Shown here: piece after piece, positions 1-7,921 of the stretch
How positions within the stretch are numbered: position 1 is the stretch's first letter
How the letters are laid out: every line of letters starts with the position of its first letter
Assembly (NCBI RefSeq): GCF_900156165.1
Contig: NZ_FTMY01000012.1
Coordinates: forward strand, 1 to 64,000
Length of the DNA stretch: 64,000 nt
Reading direction: 5' to 3'
Source: Pseudacidovorax sp. RU35E
GTDB taxonomy: Bacteria; Pseudomonadota; Gammaproteobacteria; Burkholderiales; Burkholderiaceae_C
Made by a program: the position numbers and the translations under genes
Notes under the pieces: model-generated
Told to the model about the DNA's origin: nothing
Database searches by the model: none
Seen by the model: the letters and a program-made list of their open reading frames with translations, nothing else

Positions 1-152
1 AGGTCGCGCGCCACCTTGTCGGTCGGGCCGCCGGCCGCGAAGGGCACGACGAAGGTGATGGTCTTGCCATCGGGGAAGTCGGCAGCCTGCGCGCCCGCCG
101 CGAATGCGGTGGCCGCGGCGGCCAGGGCGGCCAGGCGGATAAGAGGGGTCAT
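1..152 (-). CDS. TctC/Bug-family tripartite tricarboxylate transporter receptor (partial, 3' end outside window)
   Basis: Only the first 50 codons are present; the rest runs off the left edge. The start MTPLIRLAALAAAATAF is a Sec-type signal peptide with an A-x-A site near residue 23. The mature start (FPDGKTITFVVPFAAGGPTD) has the P-F-x-A-G-G-P-T-D signature of the Bug/TctC periplasmic solute receptors, which usually bind carboxylic acids. It lies 62 bp downstream of the secreted hydrolase (215-1609), in the same direction as that gene and the tannase homologue, so it may take up an acid they release. Family assignment is strong; the ligand is unknown. Confidence 0.88.
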   Translation of the reverse strand, partial: MTPLIRLAALAAAATAFAAGAQAADFPDGKTITFVVPFAAGGPTDKVARD

Positions 153-214
153 GTCGGGCTCCGGATGTGAAAGGCAAGGGGTGGCGGCGGCGATGGCATC
201 GCCGTTGATGGCGC

Positions 215-1609
215 TCAGCGCAGCGGCACGCGCGCCTCGACGGGCTGGGGCCGCCAGTCGGGCTGCACGTGGCAGCCGGGCTTGCCGGCCGTGCCGTAGC
301 GCGGCTCCAGCCGGCGGCAGGCCTCGGCCAGGCCGGCGGGCGTCGGCTTCTCGCCGCGGTCGATCCACGCGACCAGGGCATCGAACAGCGCCGGGTATTC
401 CGGATCGCTCAGGTAGCTGTGCTCGCGCTCGTCGGCGAAGGTCTGCACCAGGTTGCCCTCGGTGCCGGCGGCGGTGCGGATGCGGCGGTAGGCGTCCTCC
501 AGCTCGACGAAGGCCGTGGGGTCGTGGATGGCATGCATCGTCACCGTCGGGAGCGAAGTGCGGCCGGTCGGCAGGCTGTCGGCCGCCAGGGCGCCCTGGG
601 CCTGTGGATCGGCGGCATAGCGCAGCACGCCCGCGTTGAGCGCCTCGGCCTCGCCGGGCGGCGCGTCGTAGCGCACGCCGATGTTGCCGAAGGGGTTGCG
701 GCCGCCCAGGCGCTTCTGCGTCAGGTCCTGGAACAACCAGGTGGCCCAGTTGAGGTGGGCGACGAGCGTGCGCTCGGGGATCTTCACCGCCGTCAGGATG
801 GTCTTGAGCCGCGCCGCCTGTTCGGGCGTGCGCTGCGCGGCGGGCAGGCCCACGCCGGTGCAGTCGCGCACGCGCTCGGCCAGTTGCTGGCGCGTCAGCG
901 TGGAATCGAGCGGCAGCCCTTGCCACAGCGGGTACTGCGGCTCCGAGGGCAGCGGATGGTTGCGGCAGACGTACTGGTAGACCACCCGCAGGTCCAGGCG
1001 GAAGTCGTAGGCGGTGTTGCCGCCGCCCAGCACGCCGCTGGTGAGCACCAGGCCGTCGTAGGGGCTCTTGAGGCCACCCAGGGGCGCATACAGGTCGGCC
1101 GCCTTCGAAGCGACGCCACCACCGTAACTCTGGCCATGCAGCAGCGTGCGGCGCGGCTGGCCGAAATGGGCGACGAAGATGCGGCGCAGGCGCTCGGTGT
1201 CCTCGGCCGACATGGTCACGCCATAGCCGCCGCGTCGGTAGGTGGAGCCGGCCCAGGCATAGCCGGCCTTCACCGTGATGGCCCAGCGCGTCAGGTCCTC
1301 CTCGCTGCGCGCGAGCTTCGGGGGGCCGGTCTCGGGGCCGCCATGCGCATGCATCACCAGCACGCGGTTCCAGTCCTTGGGAATGGCGATCAGGTAGAAG
1401 GCGCCCGCGCCGTCGGCGCCCGTGTAGCAGCGCGCGTCCTGCGGCACGGCCTTGGGGCAGGTGGCGGGCGCGGGGCCGCTGGCAGCGCCCGGGCGCTGCG
1501 CGGCTTCCTCGGCAGGACGCGTCGCGGCCGGGGCAGCGACGGCGACCAGGCCCGCGGTGCCGAGCGCTGCCAGCACCAGGGCCGGGCGGATGAGGGAGAG
1601 ATGGGACAT
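215..1609 (-). CDS. Secreted alpha/beta hydrolase (esterase-like)
   Basis: A 464-residue alpha/beta-hydrolase-fold protein. The N-terminus (MSHLSLIRPALVLAALG, Ala-rich to about residue 29) is a signal peptide, so it should act in the periplasm or outside the cell. Visible catalytic features are the oxyanion motif HAHGG near residues 87-91, the nucleophile elbow HGQSYGG with Ser161, and late Asp (HAIHDPT) and His (EREHSYL) candidates. The ATG was chosen because it shares one base with the TGA of the upstream tannase-like gene (TGATG), which implies translational coupling and a joint task, probably ester or depside hydrolysis. The substrate is not known. Confidence 0.85.
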   Translation of the reverse strand: MSHLSLIRPALVLAALGTAGLVAVAAPAATRPAEEAAQRPGAASGPAPATCPKAVPQDARCYTGADGAGAFYLIAIPKDWNRVLVMHAHGGPETGPPKLARSEEDLTRWAITVKAGYAWAGSTYRRGGYGVTMSAEDTERLRRIFVAHFGQPRRTLLHGQSYGGGVASKAADLYAPLGGLKSPYDGLVLTSGVLGGGNTAYDFRLDLRVVYQYVCRNHPLPSEPQYPLWQGLPLDSTLTRQQLAERVRDCTGVGLPAAQRTPEQAARLKTILTAVKIPERTLVAHLNWATWLFQDLTQKRLGGRNPFGNIGVRYDAPPGEAEALNAGVLRYAADPQAQGALAADSLPTGRTSLPTVTMHAIHDPTAFVELEDAYRRIRTAAGTEGNLVQTFADEREHSYLSDPEYPALFDALVAWIDRGEKPTPAGLAEACRRLEPRYGTAGKPGCHVQPDWRPQPVEARVPLR

Positions 1610-4356
1610 CAGTGACGGACTCCAAGTTCGAGCGCCGCATTCGCGCCCGGGTCGGCGACGAAGGCGAAGACGCCGCTGTTGTAGATCAGCTTGCCCGGCC
1701 GGCCGGTGCCGGCCGTGGCCACGCCGGGCACGGGCGCATCGAAGGCCAGCGTGGCACTCGCGCTGCCCAGCTGCAGGCTGGTGCCGGCGATGGCGGCGTC
1801 GCGGTTGTCGCCGTTGCTGCTGGCCGCGATGTAGCTGCCGTCGGCCGTGCCGGCGATCAGGCTCTGCTGCGTGGCATGCAGGCGCATGCCCACGTTGCCC
1901 GAGGCATCGCGCACCAGGTGCAGCGGCACCGCGGCGCCGCCCACCAGGCCGATCACCATCGAGCCGGAGAGCGTGCCGCCCGTGGTGGTGGCGCCGCCCG
2001 TGGGCGAGGTGGTGTAGACGTCGAAGGCGCCCCGTGCGGTGTTGAAGGCGAGGTAGCCCTTCTCGGTCTGCGTGCAGTTGGCGTCGTAGACCATGAAGCC
2101 GCCGGTGGTGGCGTCGCGGCAGTACTGGAAGGTGCCCGCATTGCGCAGCCGCACGGCGCCCGCATAGCCGGCCGCGGCACCGCTGCCCGTCTGCTGCACG
2201 CCCGCCGCGTTGGAGATGGCCGCCACCGGGTTGAACACGGCGGGCGTGGCGCGGTTGTCGAAGGTGGTCTGGAAGGCCACCAGCGACGCGAAGCCGCCAC
2301 CTGCCGCCCGCGTCACGCCACCCGACAGCACGCCGCCCGGCGCGAAGGTGAACAGCGCGCCGCCCTCCCCGCTCGTGTAGCTGCACTGGCCCTGCGGGAC
2401 CAGCGTGCCGCTGCGCTGCGTGCCGGCGGCGCGCTGGCTGCTGGCGTCGATGGTGACGGTGTAGGCCAGCGTGGCCGGGTCGATCTGTACCCGCAGTTCC
2501 TCGCCCGCCATGTTGCCGCCCTTGTAGGTCGTGGCCGATGCCGGCAGGTACTGGCAGGCCAGCGGGTTGCCGACCTCGCTCACGCAGCTGTAGTTGACCG
2601 AGGCGTCCAGGCTGCCGCTGCCGCGGTACTTGGGCCAGGCCGGGAACTGGCACAGCGGCCGGGTGCGGCCGTAGCTGCCGGCCACGGTGTCCATGGCCAC
2701 GGGCGTTGCAGGTGCCAGGCCCTTCTCCACCCAGGACTCCAGCGCGCTCAGCGAATCCCAGCCGGGGATGAACACACCCGTGCCATGGCCCATGCCGGGC
2801 ACGGTGTAGAAGCGCAGGCTCTGCGCGGCCGAGGCCGCACCCACCGTGGCCACCACGCGGTTGTAGTAGTCGATGGTGGAGTTGGGGCTGATCACCTCGT
2901 CGGCCAGGCCGTGCAGCATGATGAGCTTGCCGCCCCGCGCAAAGAAGGGCGCCAGGTTCGGGTCCGTGGCATCGCTGAGGGCCGAGACGGTGGTCACCCG
3001 CGAGGTGAAGGCGCCCGGCGCCAATGGATCGAAGGTGAGCGAGTCGAAGGTCGCGTCGCGGGTGACGAAGAACTTCACCCACTGGTCGCCGGTGACATAC
3101 ATGTTGGCATCGGCCGAGGTGGCCGGATTGCCCGGCACGGGCCGCGTGCCGAGGTCGCGCGTGGTGTAGGGGCCGGCCACCAGGGCGCCTTCGAGCAGGT
3201 TGTAGCCACCCGCCTGCGTGACGCCATTGGCCAGCGCGTAGCTGCTGAAGACCAGTGGCGACTCGATGGTGCGCACGGTGGCCAGTTGCGCGTCCGACAG
3301 GCAGGTGTCGCCGGCATCCGTCCCACCGGGGCAGCGCAGCGAGGCCAGGATGGCGCTGTTGAGCTGGCGGCAGCTTTCCACGTTGCTCACGATGCTGTCG
3401 GCCGCGCCGTCCAGCCGGTCGCAGGCCTGCAGCACGGTGCGCTGCACCAGCAGCGTCTTGGCCACGTTCATCCAGCCCGCGCCGCCATTGGCATAGAGCG
3501 CCCGGCCAACGGCCACGTTCGACAGCCGCGTGCCGCTGTAGTTGAGGGCGGGCTCGTTGGCGATCACGCCGTCATAGTCGGCCGGCCAGCGCTGGATGTA
3601 GGCCAGCGCATCGCGCCCGCCGGTGGAGGTGCCCAGGAAGTAGGCCTTGGTCGGCTTGCGCCCGTAGTAGGCCAGCACCAGCGCCTGGGCCACGTCGCGC
3701 GTCTTCTTGAGGGTGAGGCCGCCATAGTTGGCCAGCTGTTCGTCGTTGGTGGCGAAGCGGCCGTCGGTGATGCTGCTGGACTGGTGGCCGGAGTCGTCGC
3801 CGTAGGTGGCATAGCCCATGGCCAGCGGAGCGGCCTGGTCGGGCGGGCCGAAGCGCACGGGCTCGGTGCCGTCGATCAGCCGGCCGTTGAAGCCGCCGCC
3901 GCCGAACTGGATGGTCTTGCCGTTCCAGGCCAGCGGCAGGTTGACCGCGAACTGGATGGCCTGGGCCGATGCATCCACCGGCTGGATGCTGCCGCGCACC
4001 TGGCAGTAGGCGCCCAGCGTGTTGGCCGGGTCGCTGGCCGAAACGGCCACGGCCGCCGTGACCGTGGCGCCGCCGGTGGGCAGCGAGATCGCGCTGGCGG
4101 GCAGGCTGCGGCCCGCCAGCGCGGCGCAATCGACGGTGGGCGTCGCGGCCGGCGGGCTGGCCGGCGGCGCAGGCGCATCGCCCGGCGCGGGTGCAGGCGC
4201 GGCAGCCGGCGGCGAGGAAGGCAGGAAGGCGAATCCGCCCCCCCCGCCTCCACCCCCGCCGCAGGCGGCCAGCAATAGGCCGAGGCCCAGCACGGCGCCC
4301 CACGGGCGGGGACCGGGGGCGGGAGGAACGGCGGCGCGAGGGCCCTGGGGCTGCAT
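1609..4356 (-). CDS. Tannase/feruloyl esterase family lipoprotein with C-terminal extension
   Basis: A 915-residue predicted lipoprotein. The lipobox LLLAAC puts the lipidated Cys at residue 32, followed by nine Gly and an Ala/Pro-rich linker to about residue 76. The tannase/feruloyl-esterase domain follows: GTSTGG elbow with Ser244, Asp486 (GLADE) and His524 (GMGHG). Family members normally carry CS and HC pairs, whose cysteines link the Ser and His loops; here they are TS and HG, so both cysteines are absent. The domain ends near residue 590 and about 300 residues of unassigned, probably beta-rich sequence follow, making the protein far longer than the usual 500-600. The ATG is preceded by GGAGA at suitable spacing. 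First gene of a minus-strand operon with the secreted hydrolase and a Bug receptor. Confidence 0.85.
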   Translation of the reverse strand: MQPQGPRAAVPPAPGPRPWGAVLGLGLLLAACGGGGGGGGGFAFLPSSPPAAAPAPAPGDAPAPPASPPAATPTVDCAALAGRSLPASAISLPTGGATVTAAVAVSASDPANTLGAYCQVRGSIQPVDASAQAIQFAVNLPLAWNGKTIQFGGGGFNGRLIDGTEPVRFGPPDQAAPLAMGYATYGDDSGHQSSSITDGRFATNDEQLANYGGLTLKKTRDVAQALVLAYYGRKPTKAYFLGTSTGGRDALAYIQRWPADYDGVIANEPALNYSGTRLSNVAVGRALYANGGAGWMNVAKTLLVQRTVLQACDRLDGAADSIVSNVESCRQLNSAILASLRCPGGTDAGDTCLSDAQLATVRTIESPLVFSSYALANGVTQAGGYNLLEGALVAGPYTTRDLGTRPVPGNPATSADANMYVTGDQWVKFFVTRDATFDSLTFDPLAPGAFTSRVTTVSALSDATDPNLAPFFARGGKLIMLHGLADEVISPNSTIDYYNRVVATVGAASAAQSLRFYTVPGMGHGTGVFIPGWDSLSALESWVEKGLAPATPVAMDTVAGSYGRTRPLCQFPAWPKYRGSGSLDASVNYSCVSEVGNPLACQYLPASATTYKGGNMAGEELRVQIDPATLAYTVTIDASSQRAAGTQRSGTLVPQGQCSYTSGEGGALFTFAPGGVLSGGVTRAAGGGFASLVAFQTTFDNRATPAVFNPVAAISNAAGVQQTGSGAAAGYAGAVRLRNAGTFQYCRDATTGGFMVYDANCTQTEKGYLAFNTARGAFDVYTTSPTGGATTTGGTLSGSMVIGLVGGAAVPLHLVRDASGNVGMRLHATQQSLIAGTADGSYIAASSNGDNRDAAIAGTSLQLGSASATLAFDAPVPGVATAGTGRPGKLIYNSGVFAFVADPGANAALELGVRH

Positions 4357-4432
4357 GGTGATCTGTCTCCGAAAAAGGCGGCTGCGTGCCGCTCTGGGTA
4401 CAAGGATGTCGGGGCACACGATAGGCAGCGCC

Positions 4433-4445
4433 TGACCTAGGGTCA
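4433..4445. promoter_or_regulatory. Palindrome TGACC-TAG-GGTCA in the tannase/LysR divergent region
   Basis: A perfect 5-bp inverted repeat around a 3-bp centre, in the 125-bp region between the divergent tannase-like gene and the LysR regulator. It is followed by an AT-rich stretch (AAATAAAATAAT). Position and symmetry suit a regulator site, most simply for the adjacent LysR protein. LysR sites usually contain T-N11-A, which this short palindrome does not show by itself, so the assignment is tentative. Confidence 0.4.
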
Positions 4446-4481
4446 AATAAAATAATCGGGCACTTTCAATACCAAAAAAAT

Positions 4482-5456
4482 ATGGAGACACGTGCGCTGC
4501 GCTACTTCCTGGCTGTCGCCCAGACCGGCCACATGACACGGGCGGCCGAGCAACTGGGCATCCAGCAGCCGCCGCTGTCGGTGCAGATCAAGGCGCTTGA
4601 GCGGCAACTGGGCATGGCCCTGTTCCGTCGTCATCCGAGGGGCGTGGCGCTCACCGATGCCGGCCGCGCGTTCCAGGCCGAGGCCGAGCGCCTGATGCAG
4701 GACATGGCGGCCATGGAAGCGCGCATGGCCCGGCTGGCCCGGGGCGAGGCGGGCGTCCTGTCCGTCGGCTTCACCAGTTCCGCCGCGGCGCATCGCTTCG
4801 TGCCGCAGGCCCTGCGCGAATTCCGCCGCCAGTACCCCGGCGTGGAACTGCAGATCAGCGAGAACAACGCCGCCGACCTGACAGAGGCGCTGGCCGCCGG
4901 CCGGTTGCATGGCGGCCTGCTGCGCGTGCCCGTGGCGGCGCCGCCCGGCCTGGTGTTCGAAACCCTTCTGCGCGAGCCCGTGCTGGCCGCCCTGCCGGTG
5001 GGGCACCGGCTGGTGGCGGGTCGGCGGTCGGCGGGCAAAAACCTGTCGCTCGCTGAACTGTGCGAGGAGCCGCTGATCCTGGTGCGCCGCGCCGGTGCGC
5101 CCGGCCTCTATGCCGACCTGCTGGCGCTTGCCCATGCGCGCGGCCTGCGGCCGCAGGTGGTGGCGGAGGTCGACCGCATGATGAGCAACCTGAATCTGGT
5201 CGCCGCGGGCGTCGGCCTGTCGGTCGTCCCGGCGTCGATGGAAGGGGTGCATGCCCATGCCATCGCCTATCTGCCACTGGCCGACGCCGCAGCGCTCGAC
5301 GCACCGCTGACCCTGGTCTCGCGCGAGGACCAGGACAACCTGCCGGCCCAGCGCTTCACGGCGCTGGTGCGGGCGCTGGCCACGCAGGCGGCCGCGCCCA
5401 AGTCCGCGTCGGTGCGTGCGACAGCGCGGCGCACCCGGAAGACGGCCGTGCCATGA
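4482..5456 (+). CDS. LysR-family transcriptional regulator
   Basis: A 324-residue LTTR. The N-terminal winged helix-turn-helix is clear: METRALRYFLAVAQ, then the recognition region MTRAAEQLGIQQPPLSVQIK and LERQLGMALFRR. The effector-binding domain runs from about residue 90 (LSVGFTSSAAAHRFVPQAL) to about 300, followed by a basic Ala/Arg tail. It is divergent from the tannase operon and overlaps the next Bug receptor gene by ATGA. The usual arrangement is that such a regulator controls the divergent operon in response to a substrate or product. The effector may be an aromatic acid, but that is inference. Confidence 0.92.
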   Translation: METRALRYFLAVAQTGHMTRAAEQLGIQQPPLSVQIKALERQLGMALFRRHPRGVALTDAGRAFQAEAERLMQDMAAMEARMARLARGEAGVLSVGFTSSAAAHRFVPQALREFRRQYPGVELQISENNAADLTEALAAGRLHGGLLRVPVAAPPGLVFETLLREPVLAALPVGHRLVAGRRSAGKNLSLAELCEEPLILVRRAGAPGLYADLLALAHARGLRPQVVAEVDRMMSNLNLVAAGVGLSVVPASMEGVHAHAIAYLPLADAAALDAPLTLVSREDQDNLPAQRFTALVRALATQAAAPKSASVRATARRTRKTAVP

Positions 5457-6463
5457 GCGCACCCCCTGGCCTGCCCCGTCGTGCATTCGCGCTCCGCCTC
5501 GCCGCCGGCGCATTGGGCCTTGCCGGCACGCCCGCAGCGGTCTTTGCCGACGAGCCGCCCGGCTGGCCGCGCCGCCCGCTGCGCCTGATCGTCGTCTACC
5601 CGCCCGGCGGGGTCAGCGATGGCATGGCCCGCGCGCTGGCCGAACCGCTGTCGCAGACGCTGGGTGTGCCCGTGGTGGTGGACAACCGCGCGGGGGCGGG
5701 CGGCAGCGTGGGCCTGGGCCTGCTTTCCCGCGCGCCGGCCGACGGCCACACGCTGGCCTTCTCCGCCATCAGCCCGCTGACCCTGCAACCGCTGATCGGC
5801 CGCGTGCCCTACGACCCGCTGCGCGCCTTCGCGCCGGTGGTCGGCGTGATGCACACGCCGGTGCTGGTGGTGGGCACGCCCGCCTTTGCCGGACAGGGCT
5901 TCGAGGCACTCATCGCCCAGACCCGCCAGTCACCCGGCCGGCTGCGCTGGGCCACCTCGGGCGTGGCCACCATCGGTCACCTGGTGCTGGCCCAGGTGCG
6001 CGCCGTGAGCGGCGCGGCCATCGTGCACGTGCCCTATCACGGCGGCGGGCCGCAGCTCACCGATGCGCTGGGCGGCCAGTTCGAGGTGCTGTCGACCAAT
6101 GTGGCGGCCCAGCAGTTGCAGTACATCGCCGAAGGTCGGCTGCAGGCCCTGGCCGTGGGCGCGCCGCGGCGCATCGATGCCCTGCCCGGCGTGCCCACGC
6201 TGGCCGAGCTGGGCTTCCCGGAGGCCAACCGCGATTCGCTGTTCGGCCTGTTTGCGCCCGTGGACACGCCCGCCGGCGTCGTGGCGCGCATCAACCACGA
6301 AGTCGACCGCCTGCTGGGGCAGGACGACACCCTGCGCCGTCGGCTGCGCGAAGCCCACAACCTGCCGGCCGGCGGCAGCGCCGAGGACTTCACACGCGAG
6401 ATCGCCGCCGACCGCCGGCGCAACCGGGCGTTGGTGGCGGCGCGGCCGGCGGCGTTCGACTAG
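5453..6463 (+). CDS. TctC/Bug-family periplasmic receptor
   Basis: A 336-residue Bug receptor. The N-terminus contains PRRAFALRLAAGALGL, which could be read by Tat (twin Arg) or Sec, and a cleavage site near A-V-F-A. The mature protein has the family signatures RLIVVYPPGGVSDGMAR, VVVDNRAGAGGSVG and HVPYHGGGPQLTDALGG. No TctA or TctB membrane gene is nearby, as is common for expanded Bug receptors in Burkholderiales. The start ATG overlaps the LysR stop (ATGA), so regulator and receptor are translated together. Carboxylate or aromatic-acid binding is likely; the ligand is unknown. Confidence 0.92.
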   Translation: MSAPPGLPRRAFALRLAAGALGLAGTPAAVFADEPPGWPRRPLRLIVVYPPGGVSDGMARALAEPLSQTLGVPVVVDNRAGAGGSVGLGLLSRAPADGHTLAFSAISPLTLQPLIGRVPYDPLRAFAPVVGVMHTPVLVVGTPAFAGQGFEALIAQTRQSPGRLRWATSGVATIGHLVLAQVRAVSGAAIVHVPYHGGGPQLTDALGGQFEVLSTNVAAQQLQYIAEGRLQALAVGAPRRIDALPGVPTLAELGFPEANRDSLFGLFAPVDTPAGVVARINHEVDRLLGQDDTLRRRLREAHNLPAGGSAEDFTREIAADRRRNRALVAARPAAFD

Positions 6464-6518
6464 CCCGGCCAGCGCATGGCGCGCAGGTCGCCACCGCCGC
6501 CCGACCCGGGCGGCTGAG

Positions 6519-6547
6519 CGCCTTCGCCGCCAGGGCCGGCGAAGGCG
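6519..6547. terminator. Strong 11-bp stem-loop between Bug receptor and dinB
   Basis: CGCCTTCGCCG and CGGCGAAGGCG form a perfect 11-bp stem with a 7-nt loop, 56 bp after the Bug receptor stop and 26 bp before the dinB start. There is no T-run after it, so it is not a classical intrinsic terminator. It may protect the upstream mRNA end or terminate weakly. The structure is certain; its function is not. Confidence 0.45.
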
Positions 6548-6572
6548 AGCGGCCTTGCGGACAATCAGGGGC

Positions 6573-7805
6573 GTGAGTTCCGCCCCCATCCGCCGCATCG
6601 CCCATCTCGACATGGACGCCTTCTTCGCCTCTGTCGAGCTGCTGCGCTACCCGCAGCTCAAGGGCCTGCCGGTGGTGGTGGGCGGCGGCCGGCGCCGGCT
6701 GGAAGAGGTCATCGGCGGCCTGCCGCCCGACACGCCGCTGGACCGCATCCCCGTCTCCGCCTTCCCGCGCTTGGCCGACTACGTGGGTCGCGGCGTCATC
6801 ACCACCGCCACCTATCCTGCGCGCCAGTTCGGCATTGGCTCGGCCATGGGGATGATGAAGGCCGCCAAGCTGTGCCCGCAGGCGCTGATGCTGCCCACCG
6901 ACTTCGACGAATACCGCCGCTACTCGCGCGCCTTCAAGAAGATCGTGACCGACATCGCGCCGGTGATGCAGGACCGCGGCGTGGACGAGGTCTACATCGA
7001 CTTCACCGAAGTGCCCGGCGGCCAGCGCGAGGGCGGGCGCGTGCTGGCGAGGCTGATCCAGAAGTCCATCTTCGACACCACGGGCCTGACCTGCTCCATC
7101 GGCGTGGCGCCCAACAAACTGCTGGCCAAGATGGCCAGCGAGTTCGACAAGCCCAACGGCATTACCGTGCTGTACGAGCACGAACTGGCCGAGCGCATCT
7201 GGCCGCTGCCGGTGCGCAAGGTCAACGGCATCGGCCCCAAGGCCGACGCCAAGATGACGCGGCTGGGCCTGCACACCATCGGCGACCTGGCCAAGTGCGA
7301 GCGGCACTGGCTGGTCCAGCACTTCGGCAAGGCCTATGGCGCCTGGCTGCACGAGGTGGCCTGGGGCCGCGACGACCGGCCGGTGGAGACCGAGAGCGAG
7401 CCCGTCTCGATGAGCCGCGAGACCACCTTCGAGCACGACCTGCATGCGGTTCGCGACCGGGCCGAGCTCGGCGCCATCTTCACCCGGCTGTGCGAGAAGG
7501 TCGCCGAGGACCTGCAGCGCAAGGGTTACGTGGGCCGCACCATCGGCGTGAAGCTGCGCTATGCCGACTTCAAGATCGCCACGCGCGACCAGTCGCTGGA
7601 GCTGTACACGGCGGATGCGAAGCTGATCCGCCGCACTGCGGGTCTGGCCCTCAAGCGCGTTCCGCTGGATCGGCCCCTGCGCCTGCTGGGCGTGCGCGTG
7701 GGCGCCTTGGTCCGCGCAGACAGCGCCGAGGCGCAGGCCCCCGTACGCCGCAGCGGCGGCAAGCCATCGGCACCCGAGGGGCCGGTGACCGCGTCGCTCT
7801 TCTGA
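6573..7805 (+). CDS. dinB: Y-family DNA polymerase IV
   Basis: A 410-residue translesion polymerase. The palm motif HLDMDAFFASVE (Asp13 and Asp15) and the DEVYIDFTEV motif supply the metal-binding carboxylates. CSIGVAPNKLLAKMASEFDKPNG is typical of Pol IV, followed by thumb helix-hairpin-helix sequence (VNGIGPKADAKMTRLGL) and a little-finger domain. The GTG at 6573 was chosen because it keeps RRIAHLDMD, which the family has before the first catalytic Asp; ATG 6612 would cut it. Between the VVVGGG strand and TTATYPARQFGIGSAM there are about 35 extra residues compared with E. coli Pol IV. No LexA box was found upstream. Confidence 0.93.
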   Translation: MSSAPIRRIAHLDMDAFFASVELLRYPQLKGLPVVVGGGRRRLEEVIGGLPPDTPLDRIPVSAFPRLADYVGRGVITTATYPARQFGIGSAMGMMKAAKLCPQALMLPTDFDEYRRYSRAFKKIVTDIAPVMQDRGVDEVYIDFTEVPGGQREGGRVLARLIQKSIFDTTGLTCSIGVAPNKLLAKMASEFDKPNGITVLYEHELAERIWPLPVRKVNGIGPKADAKMTRLGLHTIGDLAKCERHWLVQHFGKAYGAWLHEVAWGRDDRPVETESEPVSMSRETTFEHDLHAVRDRAELGAIFTRLCEKVAEDLQRKGYVGRTIGVKLRYADFKIATRDQSLELYTADAKLIRRTAGLALKRVPLDRPLRLLGVRVGALVRADSAEAQAPVRRSGGKPSAPEGPVTASLF

Positions 7806-7921
7806 CGCGACCGGGCGGAAGCGAACCCACGCCCCGGCTCGCGGGCGTACCCGGGGCACGACCGGCGTCCTACAGCCGGGCGCTTCGGTCCATGGCAGCT
7901 TGCAGGCAAACAGCCCCCACC

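Noticed and set aside
1612-4278. Very long plus-strand open frame opposite the tannase-like gene
   Set aside because: Its product is Gly/Ala/His/Arg-rich with no domain, as expected for the complement of a high-GC gene; the minus-strand protein has a lipobox and catalytic motifs.
7831-7857. GCCCCGG...CCGGGGC inverted repeat after dinB as a terminator
   Set aside because: Loop of 13 nt and no T-run; in such GC-rich sequence a 7-bp match is easily chance.
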